A stretch of DNA of 64,000 nt. It comes from Burkholderia sp. PAMC 26561. Its GTDB lineage: Bacteria; Pseudomonadota; Gammaproteobacteria; Burkholderiales; Burkholderiaceae. This document shows, one piece after another, positions 12,749 through 22,266 of the stretch (positions are counted from its first letter, which is position 1; each line of letters opens with the position of its first letter). Below the pieces are notes generated by a model. That model made no database searches and had not been told where the DNA came from. It saw only the letters and a list, made by a program, of their open reading frames with translations. The translations under genes were made by a program, and so were the position numbers. The stretch is from contig NZ_CP014306.1 in NCBI RefSeq assembly GCF_001557535.2, forward strand, positions 1,178,001 to 1,242,000, written 5' to 3'.

Positions 12749-13429
12749 TCAATGTTGGGCCGCTCCGATTTCAATTTCGATCAGGTGGCGCTCGGCGTCG
12801 AGCATGGGCACGCGCAGGCGTTCAATACGGTTGACTTTGGCATAGGCAGGAAGACGCTCGATCTCGCCTTCGGGCCGAATGCCTTTCATCGCCCAGATGC
12901 GACCGTTGTCGGCAACCAGATGACGCGCAAGTGTAACGAAGTCGGAGAGCTCTGCGAACGCGCGGGACACGATTACGTCAAAAAGACCCGGGACTTCCAA
13001 ACCCGGCCGCAGACTTTCTACCCGGCCAGTCACCACGGACAGATTGCTCAGTCCGAGCTGCAGCTTGGCTTGTGACTGGAATGCCGTTTTCTTGTGCACA
13101 ATGTCGTTTAGCGTGACTTGCCAATTGGGCAGTACGATCGCCATCACGATGCCGGGCAAACCGCCGCCCGAGCCGACATCCAGCGCTGTCCGGGCAATAC
13201 CAGACTCCGCCATGTGCGGAACAATCGCGAGCGAATCAAGAATGTGCTGGATCAACATCTGGCGCGGATCGCGAATCGCCGTGAGGTTGTACACCGCGTT
13301 CCATTTGCCGAGCAGCGTCACATAGTCCAGCAGTTTCTGGCGCTGCACTTCCGTGACATCGATTGCGAGCTGCTCGATCCCTTCGTTCAACAGCGTGCTC
13401 AGTCCGGCTTCACCGGCTTCACGCTTCAT
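12749..13429 (-). CDS. rsmG: 16S rRNA (guanine527-N7)-methyltransferase
   Basis: Also called GidB; methylates G527 of 16S rRNA. 226 residues with the SAM-binding motif [12 protein letters not shown], and [11 protein letters not shown] and [14 protein letters not shown] in the Rossmann core. The ATG at 13429 shares one base with the mnmG stop (TGATG), pointing to translational coupling. A GTG one codon earlier is possible. Confidence 0.96.
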   Translation of the reverse strand: MKREAGEAGLSTLLNEGIEQLAIDVTEVQRQKLLDYVTLLGKWNAVYNLTAIRDPRQMLIQHILDSLAIVPHMAESGIARTALDVGSGGGLPGIVMAIVLPNWQVTLNDIVHKKTAFQSQAKLQLGLSNLSVVTGRVESLRPGLEVPGLFDVIVSRAFAELSDFVTLARHLVADNGRIWAMKGIRPEGEIERLPAYAKVNRIERLRVPMLDAERHLIEIEIGAAQH

Positions 13430-15393
13430 CACGAGACGGAGCGAGCGTCGCCACGCCCTGCCCGATTGTTTCCCGTGGAATCATTGTGGCGACCAAAAGT
13501 GCGCTTCAGATGAACCATGAGCAGGGAAATCGTCGCCGGGGTGATGCCCGAGATGCGCGATGCCTGCCCGATCGTTTCCGGACGATGCTGGATCAGCTTT
13601 TGGCGCGCCTCGAACGAGAGTCCGCGTACTTCTGCGTAGTCAAACCCTTCCGGGAGACGCGTGTTTTCATGCGACCCATTGCGTTCGATCTCACCAGCTT
13701 GACGATCGATATAGCCTTGATACTTCACGGCAATCTCGATTTGCTCCTCGATTTGACTGAGCAGTACCGGATCTTCCGCCAGCGGCGCGTCGGGCCCGGA
13801 CGTGTTTCCACGCAACGAGCATACGTCGGCGTACGTCACACCCGGGCGACGCAGCAACTCGGCAAGACTGTATTCGTGATCGATCGCTTTACCGAGCAAA
13901 GCTGTGGCTTCATCGACAGGCAACGTTTTCGGGGTGACCCACGTAGTTTTGAGTCGTTGTGTTTCACGTGAAACAGCGTCGCGCTTTGCATTGAACACGT
14001 TCCAACGTGAGTCATCGACCACGCCAAGCGTTCGGCCAATCTCCGTCAGACGGATGTCGGCGTTGTCTTCCCGCAGCGACAAGCGATACTCAGCGCGGCT
14101 AGTAAACATCCGATACGGCTCAGACACGCCCTGCGTTACCAGATCGTCGACCAAAACCCCCAGATACGCCTCGTCCCGGCGCGGGCACCATGCCTCACGC
14201 CCGCTCACTTGCAAGGCCGCATTTATCCCCGCCAACAAGCCCTGCGCGCCCGCTTCTTCGTAGCCCGTCGTTCCGTTGATCTGTCCTGCGAAGAACAATC
14301 CGCATATCACCTTGGTCTCCAGCGATGCCTTCAGGCCACGCGGATCGAAGTAATCATATTCAATGGCGTAACCCGGACGCAGGATGTGGGCGTGTTCAAG
14401 GCCTTTCATCGAACGGACGAGTGCGAGTTGGATATCGAACGGCAAACTGGTCGAGATGCCATTCGGGTAAAACTCGTTTGTCGTTAAACCTTCGGGCTCG
14501 AGGAAGATCTGGTGCGAATCTTTCGACGCAAACCGATGAATCTTGTCTTCGATCGATGGACAATACCGCGGCCCGACGCCTTCGATAACGCCGGTGTACA
14601 TTGGTGAACGGTCAAGACCAGAACGGATGATGTCGTGGGTATGTTCGTTCGTATGCGTTACCCAGCAAGGCACTTGGCGCGGATGCTGTTCAACGCGGCC
14701 GAGAAATGAGAAGACTGGGATCGGATCGAGGTCGCCAGGCTGTTCTTCGAGCTTCGAGTAATCGATCGTGCGGCCATCAATACGCGGCGGCGTACCCGTT
14801 TTCAGCCGCCCTTGCGGGAGCTTTAACTCCTTCAAGCGCGCCGACAGCGTTACTGCAGCCGGATCGCCCGCCCGTCCACCCGTGTAATTGTTCAAGCCTA
14901 CGTGGATCTTTCCATCGAGGAAAGTGCCAGCCGTCAGCACCACGGCCTTGGCCCGGAATTGCACGCCAACCTGCGTCACGGCGCCGACAACACGGTCGCC
15001 TTCGACCATCAAATCTTCCACTGCTTGCTGAAACAGCCACAAATTAGGCTGGTTCTCGAGCCGATGCCGGATTGCCTGCTTGTACAGAACACGATCTGCC
15101 TGCGCGCGCGTTGCGCGCACTGCCGGGCCTTTCGAAGAGTTCAATATTCGGAACTGAATGCCCGCCTCGTCAGTCGCTGCGGCCATCGCGCCACCTAGCG
15201 CGTCGATTTCCTTGACCAGATGTCCTTTCCCAATCCCGCCGATCGACGGATTGCAGCTCATCTGGCCCAGCGTTTCGATGTTATGGGTGAGCAAGAGCGT
15301 GCTCGCGCCCATACGGGCCGAGGCTAACGCCGCTTCGGTTCCAGCGTGACCGCCGCCAACGACGATCACATCGAATTCAGTTGGATAAAGCAT
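13429..15393 (-). CDS. mnmG: tRNA uridine-5-carboxymethylaminomethyl modification enzyme MnmG
   Basis: Also called GidA. With MnmE it installs the cmnm5 group on U34 of several tRNAs, using FAD and methylene-tetrahydrofolate. 654 residues. The FAD-binding Rossmann motif is [19 protein letters not shown] near the N-terminus. The signatures [19 protein letters not shown] and [12 protein letters not shown], the latter with a conserved cysteine, are intact, as is the C-terminal helical domain. First gene of the mnmG-rsmG-parA-parB run. A perfect parS site lies within its coding sequence (13960-13975). Confidence 0.98.
   Translation of the reverse strand: MLYPTEFDVIVVGGGHAGTEAALASARMGASTLLLTHNIETLGQMSCNPSIGGIGKGHLVKEIDALGGAMAAATDEAGIQFRILNSSKGPAVRATRAQADRVLYKQAIRHRLENQPNLWLFQQAVEDLMVEGDRVVGAVTQVGVQFRAKAVVLTAGTFLDGKIHVGLNNYTGGRAGDPAAVTLSARLKELKLPQGRLKTGTPPRIDGRTIDYSKLEEQPGDLDPIPVFSFLGRVEQHPRQVPCWVTHTNEHTHDIIRSGLDRSPMYTGVIEGVGPRYCPSIEDKIHRFASKDSHQIFLEPEGLTTNEFYPNGISTSLPFDIQLALVRSMKGLEHAHILRPGYAIEYDYFDPRGLKASLETKVICGLFFAGQINGTTGYEEAGAQGLLAGINAALQVSGREAWCPRRDEAYLGVLVDDLVTQGVSEPYRMFTSRAEYRLSLREDNADIRLTEIGRTLGVVDDSRWNVFNAKRDAVSRETQRLKTTWVTPKTLPVDEATALLGKAIDHEYSLAELLRRPGVTYADVCSLRGNTSGPDAPLAEDPVLLSQIEEQIEIAVKYQGYIDRQAGEIERNGSHENTRLPEGFDYAEVRGLSFEARQKLIQHRPETIGQASRISGITPATISLLMVHLKRTFGRHNDSTGNNRAGRGDARSVS
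13960..13975. promoter_or_regulatory. parS centromere site inside mnmG
   Basis: Perfect match to the universal chromosomal parS palindrome TGTTTCACGTGAAACA, lying inside the mnmG coding sequence. ParB, encoded about 2 kb away, would load here. Confidence 0.95.
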
Positions 15394-15485
15394 GGGTTCC
15401 CGCGCGAGGTGGCGGACCTTCGAAAGAGATATCGAAGAATTATACCGGTTAGCTTTTACCGCGATTCGGCCCCAAGCCGTGAAAG

Positions 15486-15520
15486 CAAAAAAATGGCGTG
15501 TTTCACGTGAAACACGCCAT
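15486..15520 (-). terminator. Intrinsic terminator of the livF operon, overlapping parS
   Basis: On the minus strand the palindrome 15493-15520 is followed directly by a run of seven T (15487-15493 on the complement), 25 bases after the livF stop. It has the form of a Rho-independent terminator in which the hairpin is the parS palindrome itself. Confidence 0.75.
15493..15520. promoter_or_regulatory. parS site within a 28-bp perfect palindrome
   Basis: The core TGTTTCACGTGAAACA is at 15499-15514. The palindrome extends six bases on each side (ATGGCG and CGCCAT), giving 28 bp of perfect symmetry between mnmG and livF. Second perfect parS in the window. Confidence 0.95.
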
Positions 15521-15544
15521 CTTTATTTGGAGGGGACAGGATCG

Positions 15545-16291
15545 CTACGCAACCTTTTTGGCAAGACCCAGATAGGTTTCAATAACTTTCGGATCATGAG
15601 CTAATGCGGTCGCTGCACCTTCCATGGCGAACTCGCCGGTTTCGAGCACATACCCATAGTCGGAGATTTGAAGCGCAGCGCGCGCATTCTGCTCGATAAG
15701 CAATGTCGCGACGCCGGTCTGACGAAGCGCACTGATGATGTGGAAGATCTCCTTCACGATCAATGGCGCCAAGCCGAGACTGGGTTCATCGAGCATGAGC
15801 AAGTCGGGCTTGCCCATCAGCGCACGCCCGACCGCAAGCATTTGTCGTTCACCGCCGGACAACGTACCTGCCGCCTGCCTGCGCCGTTCCTTCAACCGTG
15901 GAAACAGGTCGAACACATGCTCGAGCTGATCCAGATAATTGCGTTCGCCCGCCCGTTTCTTCCGATACGCCCCCAGCACCAAGTTGTCTTCCACAGTCAT
16001 GCTCGCAAACAGCTCACGCTTTTCCGGCACCAGACACATTCCACGTGAAACACGCTTTTCGATAGGAAGCGTGGAAACCTCTTCGTTGCGGTATCGGATC
16101 GTACCATTCGCATATCCAGTGGATGGCAACGCACCCATGATTGCGTTGAGCAATGTCGACTTGCCTGCTCCGTTGGGTCCGATCACCGAAACAATTTGAC
16201 CGGCACCCACAGTCAGCTTCCCATCATGCAACGCTTCGACCTTGCCGTAACGGACGGATAAACCGTCAACCTGAAGAATTGCATCAGCCAT
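15545..16291 (-). CDS. livF: Branched-chain amino acid/amide ABC transporter ATPase LivF (cluster 1)
   Basis: Cytoplasmic ATPase of a HAAT-family importer. 248 residues with Walker [10 protein letters not shown] (residues 38-46), signature LSGGERQMLA, Walker B LLMLDEPSLGL, and switch His replaced in context LLIEQNAR, as is typical of LivF. Its ATG overlaps the stop of the preceding gene by one base (TAATG). Last gene of cluster 1, with the parS-terminator behind it. Confidence 0.95.
   Translation of the reverse strand: MADAILQVDGLSVRYGKVEALHDGKLTVGAGQIVSVIGPNGAGKSTLLNAIMGALPSTGYANGTIRYRNEEVSTLPIEKRVSRGMCLVPEKRELFASMTVEDNLVLGAYRKKRAGERNYLDQLEHVFDLFPRLKERRRQAAGTLSGGERQMLAVGRALMGKPDLLMLDEPSLGLAPLIVKEIFHIISALRQTGVATLLIEQNARAALQISDYGYVLETGEFAMEGAATALAHDPKVIETYLGLAKKVA
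16037..16052. promoter_or_regulatory. Degenerate parS-like sequence inside livF
   Basis: CATTCCACGTGAAACA matches the parS consensus at 13 of 16 positions; the right half is perfect. It lies about 525 bp from the perfect site at 15499. It may be a weak site or chance. Confidence 0.3.
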
Positions 16292-18075
16292 TAATCCACC
16301 CCGCCCAAATAAGCTTCCAATACCGCTGGATCTTTCTGCACGTCCTGCGGCAGACCTTCCGCGATCCTTGTACCGAACTCCATCACTACAAGCCGATCCG
16401 TCAGATTCATGACGAAATCCATATCGTGTTCGACAAGAAGTATGCTCATGCCCTCGCCCTTCAGGCGTCGCAACAGTTCAGCGAGTTGCTGCTTCTCCTG
16501 ATAACGCAAACCTGCAGCCGGCTCGTCGAGCAATAGCAAATTCGGATCGCAGCACAGTGCACGGGCGATTTCGAGGATTCGTTGCTGTCCGAGTGCAAGA
16601 CTGCCGGCTTCATCGTAGAGATGCTTCTCCAGCCCAACGCGTTTGATTTGCTTCGCCGCTTCGGCCATCAGCCGCGCTTCTTCCGCCGCGTTCAGCCGAA
16701 CAACGCTGCGCCAGACGCCCGTCTTGCCGCGCAAATGCGCGCCGATAGCGACGTTCTCCAGCACCGTCATGCCCGATAGCAATCTCACATGTTGGAACGT
16801 CCGTCCGATTCCCCGTTTGACGATTTCACGTGAGCTCAGCGTATCGATGCGCTCGCCCTGGAACGTGATCGATCCGCTCGTAGCCTGCAATACACCGGTC
16901 ACAAGGTTGAACGTCGTCGATTTCCCTGCGCCGTTCGGACCGATCAGGCCGATGATTTCGCCCGCCTTCACCTGAAAACTGACATCGTTGACCGCGACGA
17001 GACCGCCGAACTGCTTGCGTGCTTTATCGACCACTAGCAGCGGTTCACCCGCAACCGGCCTCGCGCGTTGCGGCAACGCATCGGCATGATCGGGAACGCG
17101 CGCACGCGGGCCGCTGGGAAACAGCCGAGCCACAAACGGCCAGACACCCTGGCGCGCGTATTGAAGCAGCAAGACCATCAACACACCGAAAACGATGATC
17201 TCGAAGTTTCCATTCGATCCGAGCAGCTTGGGCAACAGCGTCTGCAAATAATCTTGCAGAACGGTGAGGATAGTCGCGCCCAGAACCGCACCCCAGACAT
17301 GCGATACACCGCCCACCACCGCCATGAAAAGGAATTCGATACCGTGGTTCAAGCCGAACGGCGTCGGGTTCACCGCACGCTGCAAATGCGCGTACAGAAA
17401 GCCCGAAATGGCTGCGAGCATGGCTGCGTAGACGAAGATCACCACGCGCATCCACGCGGTGTTCACGCCCATGGCTTCGGCCATCGTGCCACCGCCGCGC
17501 AATGCGCGAATCGCGCGTCCAGGACGGCTGTTGAGCAGGTTCTGGACCGATATGACCGCCAGCAGCACCACGACCCAGATCAGGTAGTAGATTGACCGCC
17601 CCGATTCGAGATGCCAGCCGAAAAGGTTAAGTATTGGAATACCGTTGATGCCGTCGTACTTGCCGAGGAACTCCAGGTTCCCGAACAGGAAGAACAGCGA
17701 CAAGCCCCACGCGATGGTTCCAAGCGGCAGGAAGTGCCCGGACAGCCGCATGGTCACCATGCCGAGCAGCAACGCGATCAACGCCGTCAGCACCACGCCG
17801 ACAATCAACGCAAGCCAAGGCGAAACGCCGAACTGCGTGGTGAGATAAGCCGTCGAGTACGCGCCCACGCCGACAAACGCCGCCTGCCCGAAGCTCGTCA
17901 TCCCGCCAATCCCGGTCAGCAACACGAGCCCGATGGCGACAATCGAATACAAGCCGATGTAGTTCAACAATGTGATCCAGTACTCGGGCATGCGGATGGG
18001 TTGCGGCAGGACGGGCAACGCAAAAACAAGCACAAGGAACACGACGAACACTTTCTTCTGCATCAGGAATTTCAT
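16291..18075 (-). CDS. Fused LivM-LivG permease-ATPase of HAAT transporter (cluster 1)
   Basis: A single 594-residue protein. Residues 1-315 form a LivM-type permease with about nine membrane helices and the family marks [19 protein letters not shown] and [13 protein letters not shown]. After a Pro/Arg-rich linker (about 316-345) comes a LivG-type ATPase with Walker [10 protein letters not shown] (379-387), the [12 protein letters not shown] signature (LSGGQ-equivalent) and [11 protein letters not shown]. The ATG at 18075 has GAGGAG seven bases upstream and follows the livH stop by four bases; an upstream ATG at 18096 would overlap livH. Separate proteins are the rule in E. coli; fusions occur in Burkholderiales. 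Confidence 0.94.
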   Translation of the reverse strand: MKFLMQKKVFVVFLVLVFALPVLPQPIRMPEYWITLLNYIGLYSIVAIGLVLLTGIGGMTSFGQAAFVGVGAYSTAYLTTQFGVSPWLALIVGVVLTALIALLLGMVTMRLSGHFLPLGTIAWGLSLFFLFGNLEFLGKYDGINGIPILNLFGWHLESGRSIYYLIWVVVLLAVISVQNLLNSRPGRAIRALRGGGTMAEAMGVNTAWMRVVIFVYAAMLAAISGFLYAHLQRAVNPTPFGLNHGIEFLFMAVVGGVSHVWGAVLGATILTVLQDYLQTLLPKLLGSNGNFEIIVFGVLMVLLLQYARQGVWPFVARLFPSGPRARVPDHADALPQRARPVAGEPLLVVDKARKQFGGLVAVNDVSFQVKAGEIIGLIGPNGAGKSTTFNLVTGVLQATSGSITFQGERIDTLSSREIVKRGIGRTFQHVRLLSGMTVLENVAIGAHLRGKTGVWRSVVRLNAAEEARLMAEAAKQIKRVGLEKHLYDEAGSLALGQQRILEIARALCCDPNLLLLDEPAAGLRYQEKQQLAELLRRLKGEGMSILLVEHDMDFVMNLTDRLVVMEFGTRIAEGLPQDVQKDPAVLEAYLGGVD

Positions 18076-18079
18076 CGTG

Positions 18080-19135
18080 TCACTCCTCTTCTTCATCCGA
18101 ATGCGGGCTTGCGAGACTCCGCCACAACAGCACCGGAATGATCAGCGTGAACACGATCACCTCTTTATAAGCACTTGCCCAGAACGACGAATACGATTCC
18201 AGCAATCCGACCAGCAGCGACCCGGCCGCGGCGAGCGGATAACTCACCAGTCCGCCCACGATCGCGCCCACGAATCCCTTCAAGCCGATAAGAAACCCCG
18301 AGTCGTAATAGATGGTCGTGATCGGCGCCACGAGGATGCCGCAGAGCGCCCCCAGGCCGGCCGCGAGCGTGAAGGCAAGCCTTCCAGCCTGCGTCGTACC
18401 GATGCCCACCAGGCGGGCGCCAAGCCGGTTCACGGAGGTTGCGCGCAAGGCTTTGCCGGAGATGGTTTTATCGAAGTAAAAATACAGCGCGGCGATCAAC
18501 ACGACCGCCGTGCCCACCACCCAGATGCTCTGCCCGGAGATGGAAACGCTGCCGAGGTTGAAGGTGGCATCGGAGAAAGCCGTTGTGCGAGAGCCTTCCG
18601 CGCCGAACATGACAAGACCCAGGCCGACCATCGCAAAATGCACCGCGACCGCCACGATCAACAGCAACAACGTGCTGGCTTCCGCGATCGGCTCATAGGC
18701 CAGCCGATACACAAACGGTCCCATCGGAATCACGATCAGCAACGTCAATGCGATTTGCGCGATCATCGGCAACGGCTGAGCGGCGACGCTTCGCGTGAGC
18801 GCATAAACAGCAATGGGAAATAGCAGGTACTTGCCCGCGAGAATCGCCAGCGTGCGCGCGATCTGCCTGTGCCGCGAGGGATGCCGCGCAATGCCTGCAA
18901 GCTCCACGACAAAGCACCCCACGCCCATCGCAATAAGCAGCCAGCAGGTGGCCGGCAGCTTCTGCGTTTGCAGCGCCGCGAGCGTCAACGCGCCGTATGC
19001 CACGAACTCGCCCTGCGGGATGAAGATGACACGCGTCACCGAAAACACCAGGACCAGCGCGAGCGCGAGCAATGCGTAGATCGCGCCGGTGGTGATGCCG
19101 TCTTGCGCGAGGATCGCCGCAATCGATAAGTCCAT
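18080..19135 (-). CDS. livH: HAAT transporter permease LivH (cluster 1)
   Basis: Inner-membrane permease that pairs with the LivM half of the next protein. 351 residues, longer than the usual 290-310, with about ten hydrophobic segments. The conserved N-terminus is [32 protein letters not shown], quoted here only in part ([15 protein letters not shown]). The C-terminal half has [19 protein letters not shown] and [12 protein letters not shown]. It ends in an acidic tail (SDEEEE). Located between the binding-protein gene and livMG. Confidence 0.93.
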   Translation of the reverse strand: MDLSIAAILAQDGITTGAIYALLALALVLVFSVTRVIFIPQGEFVAYGALTLAALQTQKLPATCWLLIAMGVGCFVVELAGIARHPSRHRQIARTLAILAGKYLLFPIAVYALTRSVAAQPLPMIAQIALTLLIVIPMGPFVYRLAYEPIAEASTLLLLIVAVAVHFAMVGLGLVMFGAEGSRTTAFSDATFNLGSVSISGQSIWVVGTAVVLIAALYFYFDKTISGKALRATSVNRLGARLVGIGTTQAGRLAFTLAAGLGALCGILVAPITTIYYDSGFLIGLKGFVGAIVGGLVSYPLAAAGSLLVGLLESYSSFWASAYKEVIVFTLIIPVLLWRSLASPHSDEEEE

Positions 19136-19163
19136 ACTTCCTCTTTGAGAACATTCTTAAATC

Positions 19164-19180
19164 GGGCCGCCGGCCGGCCC
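19164..19180 (-). other. GC-rich hairpin between livK1 and livH
   Basis: GGGCCG and CGGCCC pair around a five-base loop in the 110-base gap after the first binding-protein gene. No T run follows, so it is more likely an mRNA-stabilising or attenuating hairpin than a terminator. Such hairpins often follow abundantly made binding proteins. Confidence 0.45.
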
Positions 19181-19245
19181 ATAGAAGCATAAAAACTCCG
19201 GAACGCTAACGCACCAAATTGCCGGTGTGCAAGCTCACGATGACG

Positions 19246-20409
19246 TCAGTCGTTCTGCACTTTCCACTTGCCATCGACGATCTGCACCATCACGCGTGCA
19301 CGATTGTCGAGGCCGTTGTGATCGGCGGGCGTGGTGTTCATCACGCCGTGTGCGAGCGGCAAGTCCTTGAGGTTCTCGAGCGCGTTGCGCAAGGCCGCGC
19401 GGAACGCCTCTGTGCCAGGCTGGGCGGTCTTGAGCGCTTCGCCAATGGCCCGTTGCAGCATCTGGCCAGCGTCCCATGAATGACCGCCGAACGTCGATAC
19501 CGAACCCACGCCATAGGCTTTCTCGTAAGCCGCCTTGTACGCCAGCGCGGACTTCTTGACCGGGTTGCTGTCAGGCAATTGATCCGCCACGAGGATGGGG
19601 CCGGCGGGCAGCAATTCGCCGTCGCAATCCTTGCCGCACACGCGCAGGAAATCGTTGTTCGCTACGCCATGCGTCTGATAAACCTTGCCCTTGTAGCCGC
19701 GCTCCTTCAGCGCCTTCGCAGGCAATGCCGCCGGCGTTCCCGCGCCCGCAATCAGGATCGCATCGGGATTCGCGCTGAGCGTCTTGAGCACCTGGCCGGT
19801 GACCGATGTATCAGCACGGGCGAAGCGCTCGTTCGCGACGATTTTCAATTTATGCGCGGCGGCCGCGGTGTTGAACACGCTATACCAGCCTTCGCCATAC
19901 GCATCCGCGAAGCCGATAAAACCGACCGTCTTCACGCCGTGCTTTTCCATGTAGTCGGCGATGGCATCGGCCATGAGGCTGTCGTTTTGCGGCGTCTTGA
20001 ATGCCCACGTGCGCTTTGCGTCCATCGGCGAGATGATCGCCGCCGATGCCGCCATGGAGATCATCGGCGTCTTGCTCTGGCTCGCGGGATCGAGCATGGC
20101 GAGCGAGTTCGGCGTGACCGTGGAACCGACGATGGCATCGACATGATCTTCATCGATCAGCTTGCGCGTGTTCTGCACGGCGCGGCTGGTGTCCGATCCG
20201 TCATCGAGCACGATGTACTCCACCGTCTTGCCGCCGATCTCCTTCGGCCACAACGCAACGGTATTTTTCTCGGGAATCCCAAGCGATGCCGCCGGACCCG
20301 TGGCCGATAACGTCACGCCGATCTTCACCTGCGCGACCGCCGCGCTCGCAGCTAACACCAACGCAACACCGAGCGCCGCGCTCGTGAGCTGCCCTTTGAT
20401 CATTTTCAT
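19246..20409 (-). CDS. livK: HAAT transporter periplasmic binding protein 1 (cluster 1)
   Basis: Periplasmic ligand-binding protein of the branched-chain amino acid/amide type. 387 residues from ATG 20409. The signal peptide MKMIKGQLTSAALGVALVLA ends in ASAAVA/Q. The mature part starts VKIGVTLSATGPAASLGIPE and has the two-lobed fold with the usual disulphide pair (RVCGKDCDGELL). It is closely related to the protein encoded next upstream. The ligand is unknown; liv-type proteins bind leucine, isoleucine and valine but also amides and aromatic acids. Confidence 0.93.
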   Translation of the reverse strand: MKMIKGQLTSAALGVALVLAASAAVAQVKIGVTLSATGPAASLGIPEKNTVALWPKEIGGKTVEYIVLDDGSDTSRAVQNTRKLIDEDHVDAIVGSTVTPNSLAMLDPASQSKTPMISMAASAAIISPMDAKRTWAFKTPQNDSLMADAIADYMEKHGVKTVGFIGFADAYGEGWYSVFNTAAAAHKLKIVANERFARADTSVTGQVLKTLSANPDAILIAGAGTPAALPAKALKERGYKGKVYQTHGVANNDFLRVCGKDCDGELLPAGPILVADQLPDSNPVKKSALAYKAAYEKAYGVGSVSTFGGHSWDAGQMLQRAIGEALKTAQPGTEAFRAALRNALENLKDLPLAHGVMNTTPADHNGLDNRARVMVQIVDGKWKVQND

Positions 20410-20512
20410 TGCATCGTCTCCAGACGCTATGCCCTCGCGCACGCCGCGTGCGCTCAGGCGAGTTGTTATAAGTATTCGTTGAGCGATCGTTTACTTATCG
20501 CCGCTCAATCCA

Positions 20513-20545
20513 CAAAAAAAGGCGCGTTCGAAGCAACGCGCCTTT
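20513..20545 (-). terminator. Intrinsic terminator after the second binding-protein gene
   Basis: GGCGCGTT (20521-20528) pairs with AACGCGCC (20535-20542) around a six-base loop. On the minus strand a run of seven T follows. It lies 31 bases after the stop of the upstream binding-protein gene, so that gene may be largely transcribed alone, with read-through or a separate promoter for the rest of cluster 1. Confidence 0.88.
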
Positions 20546-20575
20546 GATCGGTTCTTATGGTCGTGTCGGCTGCCG

Positions 20576-21742
20576 TCAGTCTTTGACGAGCTTCCACTGA
20601 CCACCGACGATCTCGACCATCACGCGTGCGCGTTGATCGAGTCCCGAGTGATCGGCTGCGCTCATGTTGAAGATACCGTGCGATCCGGCCAGATCCTTCG
20701 TGCTCTCGATTGCTGCGCGCAACGCTTCGCGGAAGGCTTGCGACCCGGGCTGCCCCGCTTTCAACGCGATAGGAATTGCCCGCTGCAACAACAAGCCGGC
20801 GTCCCATGCATGTCCGCCAAAAGTCGATACCGAACCCGCACCGTAAGCGCCTTCATAAGCCTGCTTGTACGTCAGCGCGGACTTCTTCACGGGGTTCGAA
20901 TCAGGCAATTGCGCTGCGACCAGCAACGGCCCCGCCGGCAGGAACGTACCTTCGCAATCCTTGCCGCACACGCGCAGGAAGTCATTGTTCGCCACGCCGT
21001 GCGTCTGATAAATCTTGCCCTTGTAGCCGCGCTCCTTCAGCGTCTTTTGCGGCAATGCGGCCGGCGTACCCGCGCCCGCGATCAACACCGCATCCGGGTT
21101 CTGCGACATCGCCTTCAGGACCTGCCCTGTCACCGATGCATCGTTACGAGCAAAGCGTTCGTTCGCAACCACCTTGATCTTCGCGAGATCGGCGGCCTTC
21201 GTGAACTCCTTGAACCAGCTTTCGCCATACGCGTCGCTGAAACCGATGAACGCCACCGACTTCACGCCATGATTAGACATATGCGTGGCAATGGCAGTCG
21301 CCATCAGGATATCGTTCTGCGGCGTCTTGAATACCCATGCGCGCTTTGCATCCATGGGTTCCACGATAGTCGCGGCAGCCGCCATGGAAATCATGGGCGT
21401 GCTGGTCTCCGACGCAACGTCGATCATGGCCAGCGAATTGGGAACTACGGTAGAACCGATCAATGCATCGACGTGATCTTCGCTTGTCAGCTTGCGTGCG
21501 TTCTTGACGGCTTGCGTGGAATCCGTCGCATCGTCCAGGACGATGTACTGCATCTTCTGCCCGGCGATCTCTTTCGGCAGTAATGCGATGGTGTTCTTTT
21601 CCGGAATGCCCAGCGATGCAGCCGGACCAGTTGCGGACAGCGTGACCCCGATTTTTACGTCTGCGAAAGCCTGCGTGCTAATAGCTGCGGATGCGCTCGC
21701 GGCGAATAATGCCGTTGTGATCCAGCGTAAAACCAACTTCAT
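20576..21742 (-). CDS. livK: HAAT transporter periplasmic binding protein 2 (cluster 1)
   Basis: 388 residues with signal peptide MKLVLRWITTALFAASASAA through TQAFA/D. It is a tandem paralogue of the adjacent binding protein: both contain VKIGVTLSATGPAASLGIPEK, RVCGKDCxGxxLPAGPxLVA, SNPVKKSALxYKxAYE and VSTFGGHxWDAG. The two probably share the downstream LivH, LivMG and LivF with different ligand preferences or expression. Upstream of its start (21743-22000) is non-coding and should hold its promoter. Confidence 0.93.
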   Translation of the reverse strand: MKLVLRWITTALFAASASAAISTQAFADVKIGVTLSATGPAASLGIPEKNTIALLPKEIAGQKMQYIVLDDATDSTQAVKNARKLTSEDHVDALIGSTVVPNSLAMIDVASETSTPMISMAAAATIVEPMDAKRAWVFKTPQNDILMATAIATHMSNHGVKSVAFIGFSDAYGESWFKEFTKAADLAKIKVVANERFARNDASVTGQVLKAMSQNPDAVLIAGAGTPAALPQKTLKERGYKGKIYQTHGVANNDFLRVCGKDCEGTFLPAGPLLVAAQLPDSNPVKKSALTYKQAYEGAYGAGSVSTFGGHAWDAGLLLQRAIPIALKAGQPGSQAFREALRAAIESTKDLAGSHGIFNMSAADHSGLDQRARVMVEIVGGQWKLVKD

Positions 21743-22000
21743 CGATATACCCCGTAATGTGTTTGTTCACTGCCCGCGATTTTACGGTTTTTATATCCCG
21801 ACCACGCGGTCGGTGAATGCGAGTGTAGCGGACTGAGGCCGTATGGGGCAAGGGATTTGAAGGTTTCGGGGCCTGCAAACGTATGCTCTCCAACGCAATA
21901 GAAAATGCGCGGGAAAACCCGAATGAAATTTATAAATAATAGCGAATGCCGCGAATGGGCCTGAAGTCGGATTCAAGTGGCATAAACGCGAAGCACAAAT

Positions 22001-22035
22001 AAAAAGCGCTGTTGGAAATCATCCAACAGCGCTTT
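22001..22035 (-). terminator. Strong intrinsic terminator between clusters 1 and 2
   Basis: A 14-bp stem (22003-22016 with 22022-22035) and a five-base loop. On the minus strand it is followed by TTTTT. It stands 232 bases after the livM2 stop, with no gene between, so it either ends a long 3' untranslated region or closes a separate short transcript. Confidence 0.88.
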
Positions 22036-22266
22036 CGGTCGGGCACTTGATGCCTCGTTGTCTCCTCGTTCTCCACCTCAAAATTCGGGTGCAACAGAAC
22101 TGAAACGGATATTAGATTGCGCAACGAATACCGACAACCTAGCATTTACCCTAGTGGTGCATAAAAGCACCTTAACTGGGCGTATGTCCATCTGCGCCCG
22201 GATTAATGGCAGAAACAGCGCGATAGAACTAAGGGTTAGTTCGGATCCCCAAGCAATGTCCACGCT

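Noticed and set aside
12687..12752. N-terminal extension of ParA from a TTG
   Set aside because: The ATG at 12686 has a strong ribosome site and gives the conserved family start.
16825..16840. Third parS-like match in livMG (TTTCACGTGA core)
   Set aside because: Only the central ten bases agree and the outer arms do not; most likely chance.
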